Positions 1 to 5,575 of a stretch of 5,575 bases of DNA are shown here, one piece after another; the stretch's first letter is position 1, and each line of letters begins with the position of its first letter. Below the pieces are notes generated by a model. The model was given only the letters and a program-made list of their open reading frames with translations. It was not told the origin of the DNA and did not search any database. Origin of the DNA: Prevotella sp. GTDB taxonomy: Bacteria > Bacteroidota > Bacteroidia > Bacteroidales > Bacteroidaceae. Position numbers and translations under genes: made by a program. Where the stretch lies: NCBI GenBank assembly GCA_021203915.1, contig JAJQAI010000256.1, forward strand, positions 1-5,575. Reading direction: 5' to 3'.

Positions 1-1392
1 TTTCATAAGAGGCTCACGCTCATTGGGTACTTGGTTATCTAATACCGCGTTCTTTAGTGCTTGTTTTAAGATTCCAACCTCCCGAGATGGTTTTAAATTA
101 AACATTTCCATTATCTCTGTTCCATTGATGCATGGCTGCAGAAGTCGCTTGTAGTCCTTTTCTTTTAAGTCCTGAAGCTTTAAGCGGACAATACGAAAAT
201 TCTCTAAAAAAAGTTTTTTCTTTACCTCGTTTTTACTCGTTATATCAGCCTCGCAAAGCAGCATAAGATCATCAATATCATCACCAGCATCATTTAGAAG
301 ACGTCTTACGGCACTATCTGTTACTTCTTCATCTGCTATAACGATTGGCCTCATATGAAGTTCCACGAGTTTTTCGACATATTTCATTTTACCATCAAGG
401 GGCATTTTAAGTCGCCTAAAAATCTGAGACACCATCTTGCTTCCCACAAAATTATGATTGTGAAAAGTCCATCCTAAATTGTTGTCCCAACGTTTTGTTT
501 TTGTTTTGCCAATATCATGCAAAAGAGCTGCCCAACGAAGCCAAAGATTATCGGAGTTTTTGCTTAGGTTGTCAAGAACTTCTAAAGTGTGATAGAAGTT
601 ATTTTTGTGGGCTCTTTCACCTCGCTTTTCTACAATGTCAAGAGCAGTGACCTCTGGCAAAATTTTTTCCAGTAGCCCAGAGCGATATAAATCTACCATA
701 CCCTTACTGGGGATAGGTGTAAGTAGTATTTTATTAAATTCCTCTTGGATGCGTTCCCCACTTATAATGTCTATGCGGTCTAGGTTCCTTTCAAGGGCAT
801 CAAATGTTTCTTGCTCAATTGTGAAGTTTAGTTGCGCGGCAAAACGAACACATCTCATCATGCGCAAAGGGTCATCTGAAAAGGTAATATCAGGATCCAG
901 TGGCGTGCGAACAATACCATCTTGAAGATCTTCCGTGCCATAGAAAGGGTCTACCAAATGACCAAAGTGTTCTTTGTTTAAGCATATGGCCATAGCATTA
1001 ATCGTAAAATCACGGCGATTTTGGTCATCCTCAAGAGTTCCTTCTTCTACTATGGGCTTGCGTGAGTCGTGACTGTAACTTTCTTTTCTTGCACCAACAA
1101 ACTCTACTTCTAAATCTTTATATTTTACTTGCGCTGTGCCGAAATTCTTAAAAACGCTTATAGTTGCACCTTTACCTAAATCTTTCTTTAGTTCCCTAGC
1201 AAGACTAATGCCACTGCCATTACCAATGCTAACAACATCAATATCAGAGGAAGGGCGCTCTAAAAATAAGTCACGCACGTATCCGCCCACAACATAACAT
1301 TCTATGTTAAGAGCGTCTGCCACATGGGAAATCCTTCGAAAGATATCCTTTTTAAGAAGCTTTGCTAAGTCAGCATCCGAAAGCAGTCTCAT
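1..1392 (-). CDS. cca: CCA tRNA nucleotidyltransferase with HD domain (C-terminus cut by window edge)
   Basis: Adds or repairs the 3'-terminal CCA of tRNA from CTP and ATP in the cytoplasm. The reading frame is open from the ATG at 1392 down to position 1 without a stop, giving 464 codons, so only the C-terminus is missing. Residues seen: the nucleotidyltransferase signature GGYVRD at 36-41 followed by the metal-binding pair D50-I-D52; RRDFTINAMA from 126, a hallmark of the class II tRNA nucleotidyltransferase/poly(A) polymerase family; DDPLRMMRCVRFAAQL from 173, matching the nucleotide-selecting DxxRxxR helix; and an HD phosphohydrolase domain with LLHDIGK, the H292-D293 pair. The fused HD domain is common in bacterial CCA enzymes and is associated with 2'(3')-phosphatase/phosphodiesterase activity. 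The start is the first ATG, 16-22 nt after the expected transcription start of a TATTTTTG box on this strand. Family assignment is firm; CCA-adding rather than A-adding or CC-adding specificity is inferred. Confidence 0.96.
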   Translation of the reverse strand, partial: MRLLSDADLAKLLKKDIFRRISHVADALNIECYVVGGYVRDLFLERPSSDIDVVSIGNGSGISLARELKKDLGKGATISVFKNFGTAQVKYKDLEVEFVGARKESYSHDSRKPIVEEGTLEDDQNRRDFTINAMAICLNKEHFGHLVDPFYGTEDLQDGIVRTPLDPDITFSDDPLRMMRCVRFAAQLNFTIEQETFDALERNLDRIDIISGERIQEEFNKILLTPIPSKGMVDLYRSGLLEKILPEVTALDIVEKRGERAHKNNFYHTLEVLDNLSKNSDNLWLRWAALLHDIGKTKTKRWDNNLGWTFHNHNFVGSKMVSQIFRRLKMPLDGKMKYVEKLVELHMRPIVIADEEVTDSAVRRLLNDAGDDIDDLMLLCEADITSKNEVKKKLFLENFRIVRLKLQDLKEKDYKRLLQPCINGTEIMEMFNLKPSREVGILKQALKNAVLDNQVPNEREPLMK

Positions 1393-1413
1393 CACAATTT
1401 TTTTAAGCGACTG

Positions 1414-1421
1414 CAAAAATA
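1414..1421 (-). promoter_or_regulatory. Bacteroidetes-type -7 box for cca
   Basis: Read on the minus strand this is TATTTTTG, an exact match to the TAnnTTTG -7 consensus used by the Bacteroidetes primary sigma factor. It lies 21 bases upstream of the cca ATG, which predicts a short 5' leader. The -33 element is poor: the nearest candidate is a TTGG at 1445-1448 with 23-bp spacing, longer than the usual 19-21. Identification rests on the -7 match and its position. Confidence 0.6.
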
Positions 1422-1431
1422 CAAAATTTTG
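1422..1431. repeat. 10-bp perfect palindrome between divergent promoters
   Basis: CAAAATTTTG is its own reverse complement and fills the space between the two opposed -7 boxes. It could be a regulator site, but AT-rich palindromes of this length arise easily by chance in AT-rich intergenic DNA, so the functional reading is only a possibility. Confidence 0.35.
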
Positions 1432-1433
1432 AG

Positions 1434-1441
1434 TATCTTTG
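1434..1441 (+). promoter_or_regulatory. Bacteroidetes-type -7 box for the small lipoprotein gene
   Basis: TATCTTTG is an exact match to TAnnTTTG and ends 21 bases before the ATG at 1463. No convincing TTTG -33 element sits at the usual 19-21 bp spacing. It faces away from the cca box at 1414-1421, and the palindrome CAAAATTTTG (1422-1431) lies between the two. It may also serve the pectate lyase gene downstream. Confidence 0.6.
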
Positions 1442-1462
1442 TAGCCAACAAAATCTGAAATT

Positions 1463-1873
1463 ATGAGAAACGCAATAATTGTAAGCATTATGATTTTGAT
1501 GGCTCTTACCATCTCCTGCAGTCGAAATGGCGATGAAAGTAAAGCTAAAGCTCTCTTGGAGCAAGCTCAAAATCACTTTGATGAAGGTCAGTACCAAGAG
1601 GCTTTGACCTTAATAGATTCACTTCGTTCAGCCTACCCAAATGCAATTCAAGCTCGCAAAGAAGCTTTAGTGCTTTATCAAAATGTTGAGCTAAAAAAAT
1701 CTCAAGAAGACCTTGAGCAGGTAGAGAAGGATTTGCAAACGGCTAAGAGTAATTATGAGGAGAAAAAATCTCAAGTTGATGCTCTAAAGGCTTCAGGTAG
1801 AGTAGGTGGTCAAGATATTAGGTCTTTGAATTTTGCAAAAAAGACTTTAGATTCTCTTGAAATAGCCTTATAA
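1463..1873 (+). CDS. small predicted lipoprotein with TPR-like and coiled-coil segments
   Basis: A 136-residue protein that I do not recognise as a named family. It starts with a short charged/hydrophobic signal sequence (residues 1-18) ending LTISC, so Cys19 is a probable lipidation site; the -3 residue is Thr rather than Leu, a relaxed lipobox of a kind tolerated in Bacteroidetes. Residues about 28-60 (AKALLEQAQNHFDEGQYQEA, then a helix ending in YPN) look like one tetratricopeptide-type helical pair, which usually mediates protein contacts. Residues about 76-110 are rich in K, E, Q and L with heptad-like spacing and should form a coiled coil. It is therefore probably an envelope-anchored helical protein facing the periplasm. 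It has its own TATCTTTG promoter box and runs in the same direction as the pectate lyase gene 82 bp downstream. The ATG is the only sensible start because it places the signal sequence at the N-terminus. Gene call good, function unknown. Confidence 0.8.
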   Translation: MRNAIIVSIMILMALTISCSRNGDESKAKALLEQAQNHFDEGQYQEALTLIDSLRSAYPNAIQARKEALVLYQNVELKKSQEDLEQVEKDLQTAKSNYEEKKSQVDALKASGRVGGQDIRSLNFAKKTLDSLEIAL

Positions 1874-1898
1874 ACCGAGTGCGCCAAGATTAAATACA

Positions 1899-1935
1899 TT
1901 AAGGAAAAAATGGGTGAAGACACCACTTTCCTTAA
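1899..1935 (+). repeat. 9-bp perfect inverted repeat (stem-loop) upstream of the pectate lyase gene
   Basis: TTAAGGAAA (1899-1907) and TTTCCTTAA (1927-1935) are exact reverse complements around a 19-nt interior. Inside, GGTG (1913-1916) can pair with CACC (1921-1924), leaving an AAGA tetraloop and extending the hairpin across an internal loop. It lies between the lipoprotein stop and the pectate lyase start. No T-run follows on either strand, so a classical intrinsic terminator is not supported; a leader structure, a processing site or an operator are all possible. Confidence 0.6.
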
Positions 1936-1955
1936 AAAATAACAAATATTTACGT

Positions 1956-4136
1956 ATGAAAAAAATTAAGAAAGTATTGGCCGTTGCCCTATGCTTAATC
2001 CCATCTTTTGCCTTCGCGCAAGTTGAGATTCAAAGCCTTGGTGGATGGCTGGAGTCAGCATATGTAACTTTTTCTCTTATCGATGATGCTGTCTCATACA
2101 ATGTTTACTGTAGAGAAGAAGGTGGTCAATATTCCTTGCTAGATAACCATCTTGTGAGAAATTATGGCACTTATGGTAGAGCAGATGCTCTTGGGTTATC
2201 TCAAGGTCAATATTACTTTAAGATTGTGCCCGTTGATGAAAACGAGGTAGAAAAGGAAAGCCTTTCTACGGAGTCTTCCACTATAGAAGTAAAGGCTCAC
2301 GACCGTTCTGGTTTTGCTTTCTATGGAGGTGCAGAACCCGGAGCTTACTCTTCGAGTGGCACACTTAAGAATAATGCTGTCATAGTTTACATTACAAATA
2401 AGAACAAGGATACTGTAAAACTTGACGTTGTGATGAGTACTGATGGTACTTTCACTGAGTGTGTTGGCTTGCAGGAAATACTTAATGGCTTTAAAAAAGG
2501 TTGTGATTCACGCCCGCTAGATGTTAGAATCATAGGTCAAATCAGCAATATCTCAAATACAGAAAAAGGTGATATTTTAGTAGACCTTAATAACAAAACC
2601 ATATGCCCCGGAATTACTATTGAAGGCGTCGGCAATGATGCCGTAGCGGATGGTTGGGGTATTAGAATAAAGAATTCTAGCAATATAGAGATTTCAAATC
2701 TGGCCTTTATGAACTGCGCTAGCCAAGAGGGAGATAACATTGGTCTACAGCAAAGCAACGAATATATTTGGGTACATAATTGTGACCACTTTTATGGGGA
2801 GGCTGGAAGCGATAGTGATCAAGAAAAAGGAGATGGAGCTCTTGATTGTAAGAAGACAAACTATGTAACTATAGACTATAATCATTTTTGGGATTCTGGT
2901 AAGTCCAACCTTTTAGGCCTTAGTGGTGAAACCGATGAAATGTTTGTCACCTATCATCACAATTGGTATGACCATAGTGATTCTCGTCACCCAAGGGTTC
3001 GCTATTATTCGTGCCATGTTTATAACAACTATTATGATGGCATCTCAAAGTATGGTGTAGGAGCAACTTGCGCTTCAAGTATTTTCGTAGAGAACAATTA
3101 CTTTAGAAATACTAATAAGCCAATGCTTATATCAATGCAAGGAACTGATATTGCCTCTGGGGCAGGGACATTTAGTAAGGAAGATGGCGGAATGATAAAG
3201 GCCTGGGGTAATTTGTTTGAAGAGACCTCATCGAATTTTAAATTTGTTACCTATCAAGAAAATAGTGTCGAATTTGATGCTTATCTAGCCACTTCCAAAG
3301 ATGAAAAGGTTCCTAGTTCGGTGCTTACCAAAAAGGGCGCAACCCCTTACAATAATTTTGATACGGATGCTAGCCTTATGAGTGAGTATCGTCTTGACGA
3401 GGCTAGTCAAGTACCAAATATAGTTACTGGTGAATATGGTGCAGGTAGAGTCCAACATGGGGACTTCCAATGGACTTTCGATAATAGTGTTGACGATAGT
3501 AGTTCTGATGTAAATACTGCTTTAAAGAAGGCAATAGAAAATTACGAAACTTCACTTGTTGGCCTATTCGTTGACACTGGCGAGGATACAAGTGGCGGTG
3601 ATACAGGTGATGGTGGAAACACAGGTGATGGTGGAAATCAAGGAACTTCAACACCAGATGAGGGATATGAATGTTGCTTTACTGCCAACACACCTTCAAA
3701 TGATTTCTATACATTTACCTCTTGCAATTACTCAAATTCTAAAGGAACAGCCACGGTTAATGGTACTACCTATTCTTATTGTCTAAAGATAGAGTCATCC
3801 TCTCAAGTTAGCTTTACAATTGAGGAGGATATGGAACTACTTTTAGTATTTGCTGATGGGTCTAAACCAAATATAAAAATTGATGGCCAAACTGTTTCTT
3901 CTACTTCTGGAAGTACTATAACCTGTACATTAGCGGCTGGAGAGCACGTTTTAACCAAAGCAGATGTTAACTATCTTTTTTACATAAATCTCACACCTTT
4001 ATCAAGTGCCCAAATTTCAAATGTAGCTATAGAGAAATACTCGGGGAAAATGTACGATCTTTCTGGTCGTAAGATAGGCACACTAAGAAAGGGCGAGGTT
4101 TACATTTTGGATGGAAAGAAATATTTAAGCAAATAA
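1956..4136 (+). CDS. secreted pectate lyase, polysaccharide lyase family 1, multidomain
   Basis: Cleaves de-esterified pectin (polygalacturonate) by Ca2+-dependent beta-elimination outside the cytoplasm. The 726-residue product begins with a signal peptide (MKKIKK, hydrophobic core, cleavage likely after FAFA at 21/22). Residues about 22-113 form a beta-rich, fibronectin III-like domain. The PL1 parallel beta-helix follows, roughly 135-470: WVHNCDHF, DGALDCK (D293, D297, K299; Ca2+-site region), VTIDYNHF with K316 in GKSNLLG, then VTYHHNWYDH and RHPRVR, where R344 matches the catalytic Arg of Erwinia PelC. A Gly/Asp/Thr/Asn linker (about 540-570) leads to an unrecognised beta-rich module (about 571-690) with several Cys, and the protein ends MYDLSGRK...ILDGKKYLSK, a C-terminal tail common in secreted Prevotella/Bacteroides proteins and possibly a sorting signal. 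I chose the ATG at 1956 over a GTG at 1914 because the latter puts 14 extra residues before an ideal signal peptide. No SusC/SusD genes are adjacent. Catalytic assignment is firm; exact substrate (pectate versus pectin) is inferred. Confidence 0.94.
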   Translation: MKKIKKVLAVALCLIPSFAFAQVEIQSLGGWLESAYVTFSLIDDAVSYNVYCREEGGQYSLLDNHLVRNYGTYGRADALGLSQGQYYFKIVPVDENEVEKESLSTESSTIEVKAHDRSGFAFYGGAEPGAYSSSGTLKNNAVIVYITNKNKDTVKLDVVMSTDGTFTECVGLQEILNGFKKGCDSRPLDVRIIGQISNISNTEKGDILVDLNNKTICPGITIEGVGNDAVADGWGIRIKNSSNIEISNLAFMNCASQEGDNIGLQQSNEYIWVHNCDHFYGEAGSDSDQEKGDGALDCKKTNYVTIDYNHFWDSGKSNLLGLSGETDEMFVTYHHNWYDHSDSRHPRVRYYSCHVYNNYYDGISKYGVGATCASSIFVENNYFRNTNKPMLISMQGTDIASGAGTFSKEDGGMIKAWGNLFEETSSNFKFVTYQENSVEFDAYLATSKDEKVPSSVLTKKGATPYNNFDTDASLMSEYRLDEASQVPNIVTGEYGAGRVQHGDFQWTFDNSVDDSSSDVNTALKKAIENYETSLVGLFVDTGEDTSGGDTGDGGNTGDGGNQGTSTPDEGYECCFTANTPSNDFYTFTSCNYSNSKGTATVNGTTYSYCLKIESSSQVSFTIEEDMELLLVFADGSKPNIKIDGQTVSSTSGSTITCTLAAGEHVLTKADVNYLFYINLTPLSSAQISNVAIEKYSGKMYDLSGRKIGTLRKGEVYILDGKKYLSK
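3603..3638 (+). repeat. 18-bp tandem duplication in the interdomain linker
   Basis: Two consecutive 18-bp units, ACAGGTGATGGTGGAAAC and the same ending in T, differ at one base. They encode TGDGGN twice (residues 550-561) in the flexible linker between the PL1 domain and the C-terminal module. The preceding bases (ACAAGTGGCGGTGAT, 3588-3602) look like a decayed, shorter copy. Such repeats can change copy number by slippage and so alter linker length in frame. Confidence 0.8.
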
Positions 4137-4157
4137 ACTGCATACAACTATTATACG

Positions 4158-4203
4158 TGGTGCCATCAGAGTGCATTTCTATGAGTGTGCTTTGATGGCA
4201 CCA
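4158..4203 (+). terminator. strong hairpin after the pectate lyase gene, probable transcript end
   Basis: The arm at 4158-4175 pairs with 4186-4203 along 18 consecutive positions: 15 Watson-Crick pairs plus three G-U wobbles, including eleven perfect pairs at the base (TGGTGCCATCA with TGATGGCACCA). The loop is 10 nt. It begins 21 bases after the pectate lyase stop and precedes the next promoter, the position expected for a terminator or 3'-end stabiliser. No U-tract follows on the plus strand (the next bases are TATGAAATGC), so intrinsic termination is not proven; it could instead be a processed 3' stem or a small structured RNA. Confidence 0.6.
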
Positions 4204-4231
4204 TATGAAATGCAAAAAATGGCCAAGTTCC

Positions 4232-4262
4232 TTTGTATGTGGAATATAAATTGCTATTTTTG
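4232..4262 (+). promoter_or_regulatory. Bacteroidetes promoter for the DUF1599-DoxX operon
   Basis: TTTG at 4232-4235, a 19-bp spacer, then TATTTTTG at 4255-4262: both the -33 (TTTG) and -7 (TAnnTTTG) elements match the Bacteroidetes consensus at standard spacing. Transcription should begin a few bases after 4262, leaving a leader of roughly 20 nt before the ATG at 4287. This is the best promoter in the window. Confidence 0.78.
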
Positions 4263-4286
4263 CAAGTGAATTCCTAATAGCGTTAA

Positions 4287-4850
4287 ATGTCAAAAGGTGA
4301 GCAAAAGACTAATAAGCAGTTTCAAGATGTTCTAGAGGAGTGTCGTTTACTTTTCAAGAAAAAACTGCATGATTATGGTCCTTCTTGGCGTATATTGCGT
4401 CCTACGGCCCTTACAGATCAACTTTTCATTAAAGCTAAACGCATAAGGAGTTTAGAAACAAAGCCTGAGGCACTAATTGACGAGGGTGAGCGCGAGGAGT
4501 TTATAGGGCTTATCAATTATGGTATTATAGGGCTTATACAACTCGAAAAGGGATATGTTGATACCCCAGATATCTCCAATGAAGAGGCGCTTAACCTTTA
4601 TGATAAAAAGGCTTTTCAAGCTTTAGAACTCATGAAAAAAAAGAACCATGACTATGATGAGGCATGGCGCTCAATGAGAGTAAGCAGTTATACAGACTTT
4701 ATACTGACTAAAATACAACGTGTGAAGGAAATTGAGGATATCGCGGGAGCGACCCTCGTATCCGAAGGTATAGATGCCAACTATTTGGATATAATCAACT
4801 ATGCCGTATTCGGAGTGATAAAATTGACTTCTTCATTAGATGAATGCTAG
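4287..4850 (+). CDS. DUF1599 family protein with two internal repeats
   Basis: A 187-residue soluble, mostly helical protein that I recognise as DUF1599-like; Pfam, as I recall, also links this domain with nucleotide modification (Nmad1), but no activity can be assigned here. The sequence contains the same motif set twice. Repeat 1: HDYGPSWR at 28-35, then TD (43-44), K49 and R52, and INYGIIGLIQL at 76-86. Repeat 2: HDYDEAWR at 121-128, then TD (136-137), K142 and R145, and INYAVFGVIKL at 170-180. The shared H-D-Y-x-x-(S/A)-W-R and I-N-Y residues suggest two equivalent ligand or metal sites, or a pseudo-dimer. No signal peptide or membrane segment is seen, so it is cytoplasmic. It lies directly after a consensus promoter and overlaps the next gene by 11 bp, so the two are almost certainly one operon. 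The ATG at 4287 is the first start after the predicted transcription start. Family call good, biochemical role unknown. Confidence 0.88.
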   Translation: MSKGEQKTNKQFQDVLEECRLLFKKKLHDYGPSWRILRPTALTDQLFIKAKRIRSLETKPEALIDEGEREEFIGLINYGIIGLIQLEKGYVDTPDISNEEALNLYDKKAFQALELMKKKNHDYDEAWRSMRVSSYTDFILTKIQRVKEIEDIAGATLVSEGIDANYLDIINYAVFGVIKLTSSLDEC

Positions 4851-5575
4851 GAAAGTAACGCTTGGATTAATTGTCAACCTTTGCCGATTGTTGGTGGCGG
4901 TGACGTTCATATTCTCGGGTTACGTAAAGGCTATAGATCCACACGGCACCCAATATAAGATAGAGGATTATCTTGAGGTGCTAGGTCTTGCTTCCTTAAT
5001 CTCTGATAGTGTAGCGCTTATCTTAGCAGTATTGCTTGGTGTGATAGAGTTTTGTTTGGGTGTATTCATCCTATTCGCCATAGGAAGATGGTTAGTCTCT
5101 AGGATAGTATTGCTATTTATGGCTGTGATGACACCACTAACCCTATGGCTAGCTATTACGGATCCTATACAGGATTGTGGTTGTTTTGGTGATGCGCTGG
5201 TGTTGACCAATTGGGAGACATTCTTTAAGAACGTAGTTCTTTTAGTAGCTTCTATAGTACTTTGTTTGCGTTCTATGGCCATGCCTCGCTTTATAAGCTC
5301 TTCAAACCAAGCGATTGTGGTGACATATACGGTGTTGTTTATTCTAGTGTCCGCGGGCATAAGTTTATACACTCTGCCACCTTTTGATTTTAGACCATAC
5401 CACATTGGTGCCGATATAAGAAAGGGAATGGAGATTCCCCCTAAAGCTAAAGGTCCAGAGTTTTCGACGACGTTTGTACTGGAGAAAGATGGTGTCCAAA
5501 AGGAATTCACTCTTGAGGATTATCCTGATTCTACTTGGACTTTCATCGATAGCAAGACAACGCAAATCTCTAAGG
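4840..5575 (+). CDS. DoxX/BT_3928-like inner-membrane protein (C-terminus cut by window edge)
   Basis: The frame is open from the ATG at 4840 to the right edge (245 complete codons). It resembles the Bacteroidetes DoxX-type proteins named after Bacteroides BT_3928, related to the DoxX/MauE membrane family often tied to redox or thiol chemistry. Hydrophobic segments fall at about 8-31, 58-82, 88-107, 130-143 and 157-177. Between the third and fourth lies DCGCFGDAL with Cys113 and Cys115, a CxC-type pair followed by Phe-Gly-Asp as in MauE-like proteins. After the last segment, DFRPYHIGADIR (183-194) starts a hydrophilic, probably periplasmic C-terminal domain whose end is not in the window; in relatives this part can be thioredoxin-like, but no CxxC is visible here. 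The start overlaps the DUF1599 stop by 11 bp (4840-4850) in another frame, favouring translational coupling. An alternative ATG at 4844 is in the wrong frame. Family placement is from recognition and is less certain than the gene call. Confidence 0.85.
   Translation, partial: MNARKVTLGLIVNLCRLLVAVTFIFSGYVKAIDPHGTQYKIEDYLEVLGLASLISDSVALILAVLLGVIEFCLGVFILFAIGRWLVSRIVLLFMAVMTPLTLWLAITDPIQDCGCFGDALVLTNWETFFKNVVLLVASIVLCLRSMAMPRFISSSNQAIVVTYTVLFILVSAGISLYTLPPFDFRPYHIGADIRKGMEIPPKAKGPEFSTTFVLEKDGVQKEFTLEDYPDSTWTFIDSKTTQISK

Noticed and set aside
605..925. Plus-strand 106-codon open frame
   Set aside because: It lies wholly antisense to the cca coding frame, which carries the family motifs (RRDFTINAMA, DDPLRMMR, LLHDIGK) in order; the plus frame shows no recognisable protein features.
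1831..1840. Perfect palindrome TTTTGCAAAA inside the lipoprotein gene
   Set aside because: It encodes ordinary residues (Asn-Phe-Ala-Lys-Lys region) and is AT-rich; chance is a sufficient explanation and no promoter or repeat partner is nearby.
1914..1955. GTG start adding 14 residues to the pectate lyase
   Set aside because: The extension (MKTPLSLKNNKYLR) would sit in front of a textbook signal peptide starting MKKIKK at 1956, and its start codon lies inside the hairpin.
3424..3654. Minus-strand His-rich 76-codon open frame
   Set aside because: Its histidine-rich composition is the antisense reading of the Gly/Asp linker repeat of the pectate lyase, not an independent metal-binding protein.
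4027..4293. Minus-strand 88-codon open frame across the intergenic region
   Set aside because: It covers the end of the lyase gene, the hairpin and the promoter of the next operon, and its product has no recognisable features.
4968..5510. Minus-strand 180-codon open frame
   Set aside because: It is antisense to the DoxX-like gene, which has clear membrane segments, the DCGCFGD motif and operon overlap with its neighbour. The minus product is low-complexity, Thr/Ser/Asn-rich, with no family resemblance.

Overview
The window reads as a chromosomal segment from a member of the Bacteroidales, most likely a Prevotella/Segatella- or Bacteroides-like gut or rumen organism. Four things point there. 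The -7 promoter boxes match TAnnTTTG, the Bacteroidetes consensus. Shine-Dalgarno sites ahead of the main genes are weak or absent. A secreted polysaccharide lyase ends in the 'YDLSGRK...ILDGKKYLSK' type of C-terminus common in Prevotella and Bacteroides. A gene for a DUF1599 protein is followed immediately by one for a DoxX/BT_3928-like membrane protein. Genus assignment is inference.

Layout. Positions 1-1392 (minus strand) hold most of a CCA tRNA nucleotidyltransferase gene, which runs off the left edge. A 70-bp gap with two divergent TAnnTTTG boxes separates it from a small predicted lipoprotein gene (1463-1873, plus). After an 82-bp gap containing a perfect 9-bp inverted repeat comes a large secreted family PL1 pectate lyase gene (1956-4136, plus). 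A 150-bp intergenic region follows, with a strong 18-pair hairpin and then a near-perfect Bacteroidetes promoter (TTTG-N19-TATTTTTG). That promoter leads into a two-gene operon: a DUF1599 protein built from two copies of one motif set (4287-4850), overlapping by 11 bp a DoxX/BT_3928-like membrane protein gene (4840 to beyond the right edge). The CCA enzyme and the DoxX-like gene are open at the window edges.

How they work together. The CCA enzyme does tRNA 3'-end maturation and is functionally independent of the rest. The pectate lyase stands without a visible SusC/SusD pair, regulator or other carbohydrate enzyme, so it looks like a stand-alone degradative gene set among core genes; it may be co-transcribed with the small lipoprotein, because no TAnnTTTG box was found in the gap between them. 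The DUF1599 and DoxX-like genes overlap and are probably translationally coupled. I see no CRISPR array, insertion sequence, tRNA, rRNA or recognisable defence system. Most of the window is ordinary. The points worth a second look are the internal duplication of the DUF1599 protein, the CGC motif of its membrane partner, and the structured intergenic regions.
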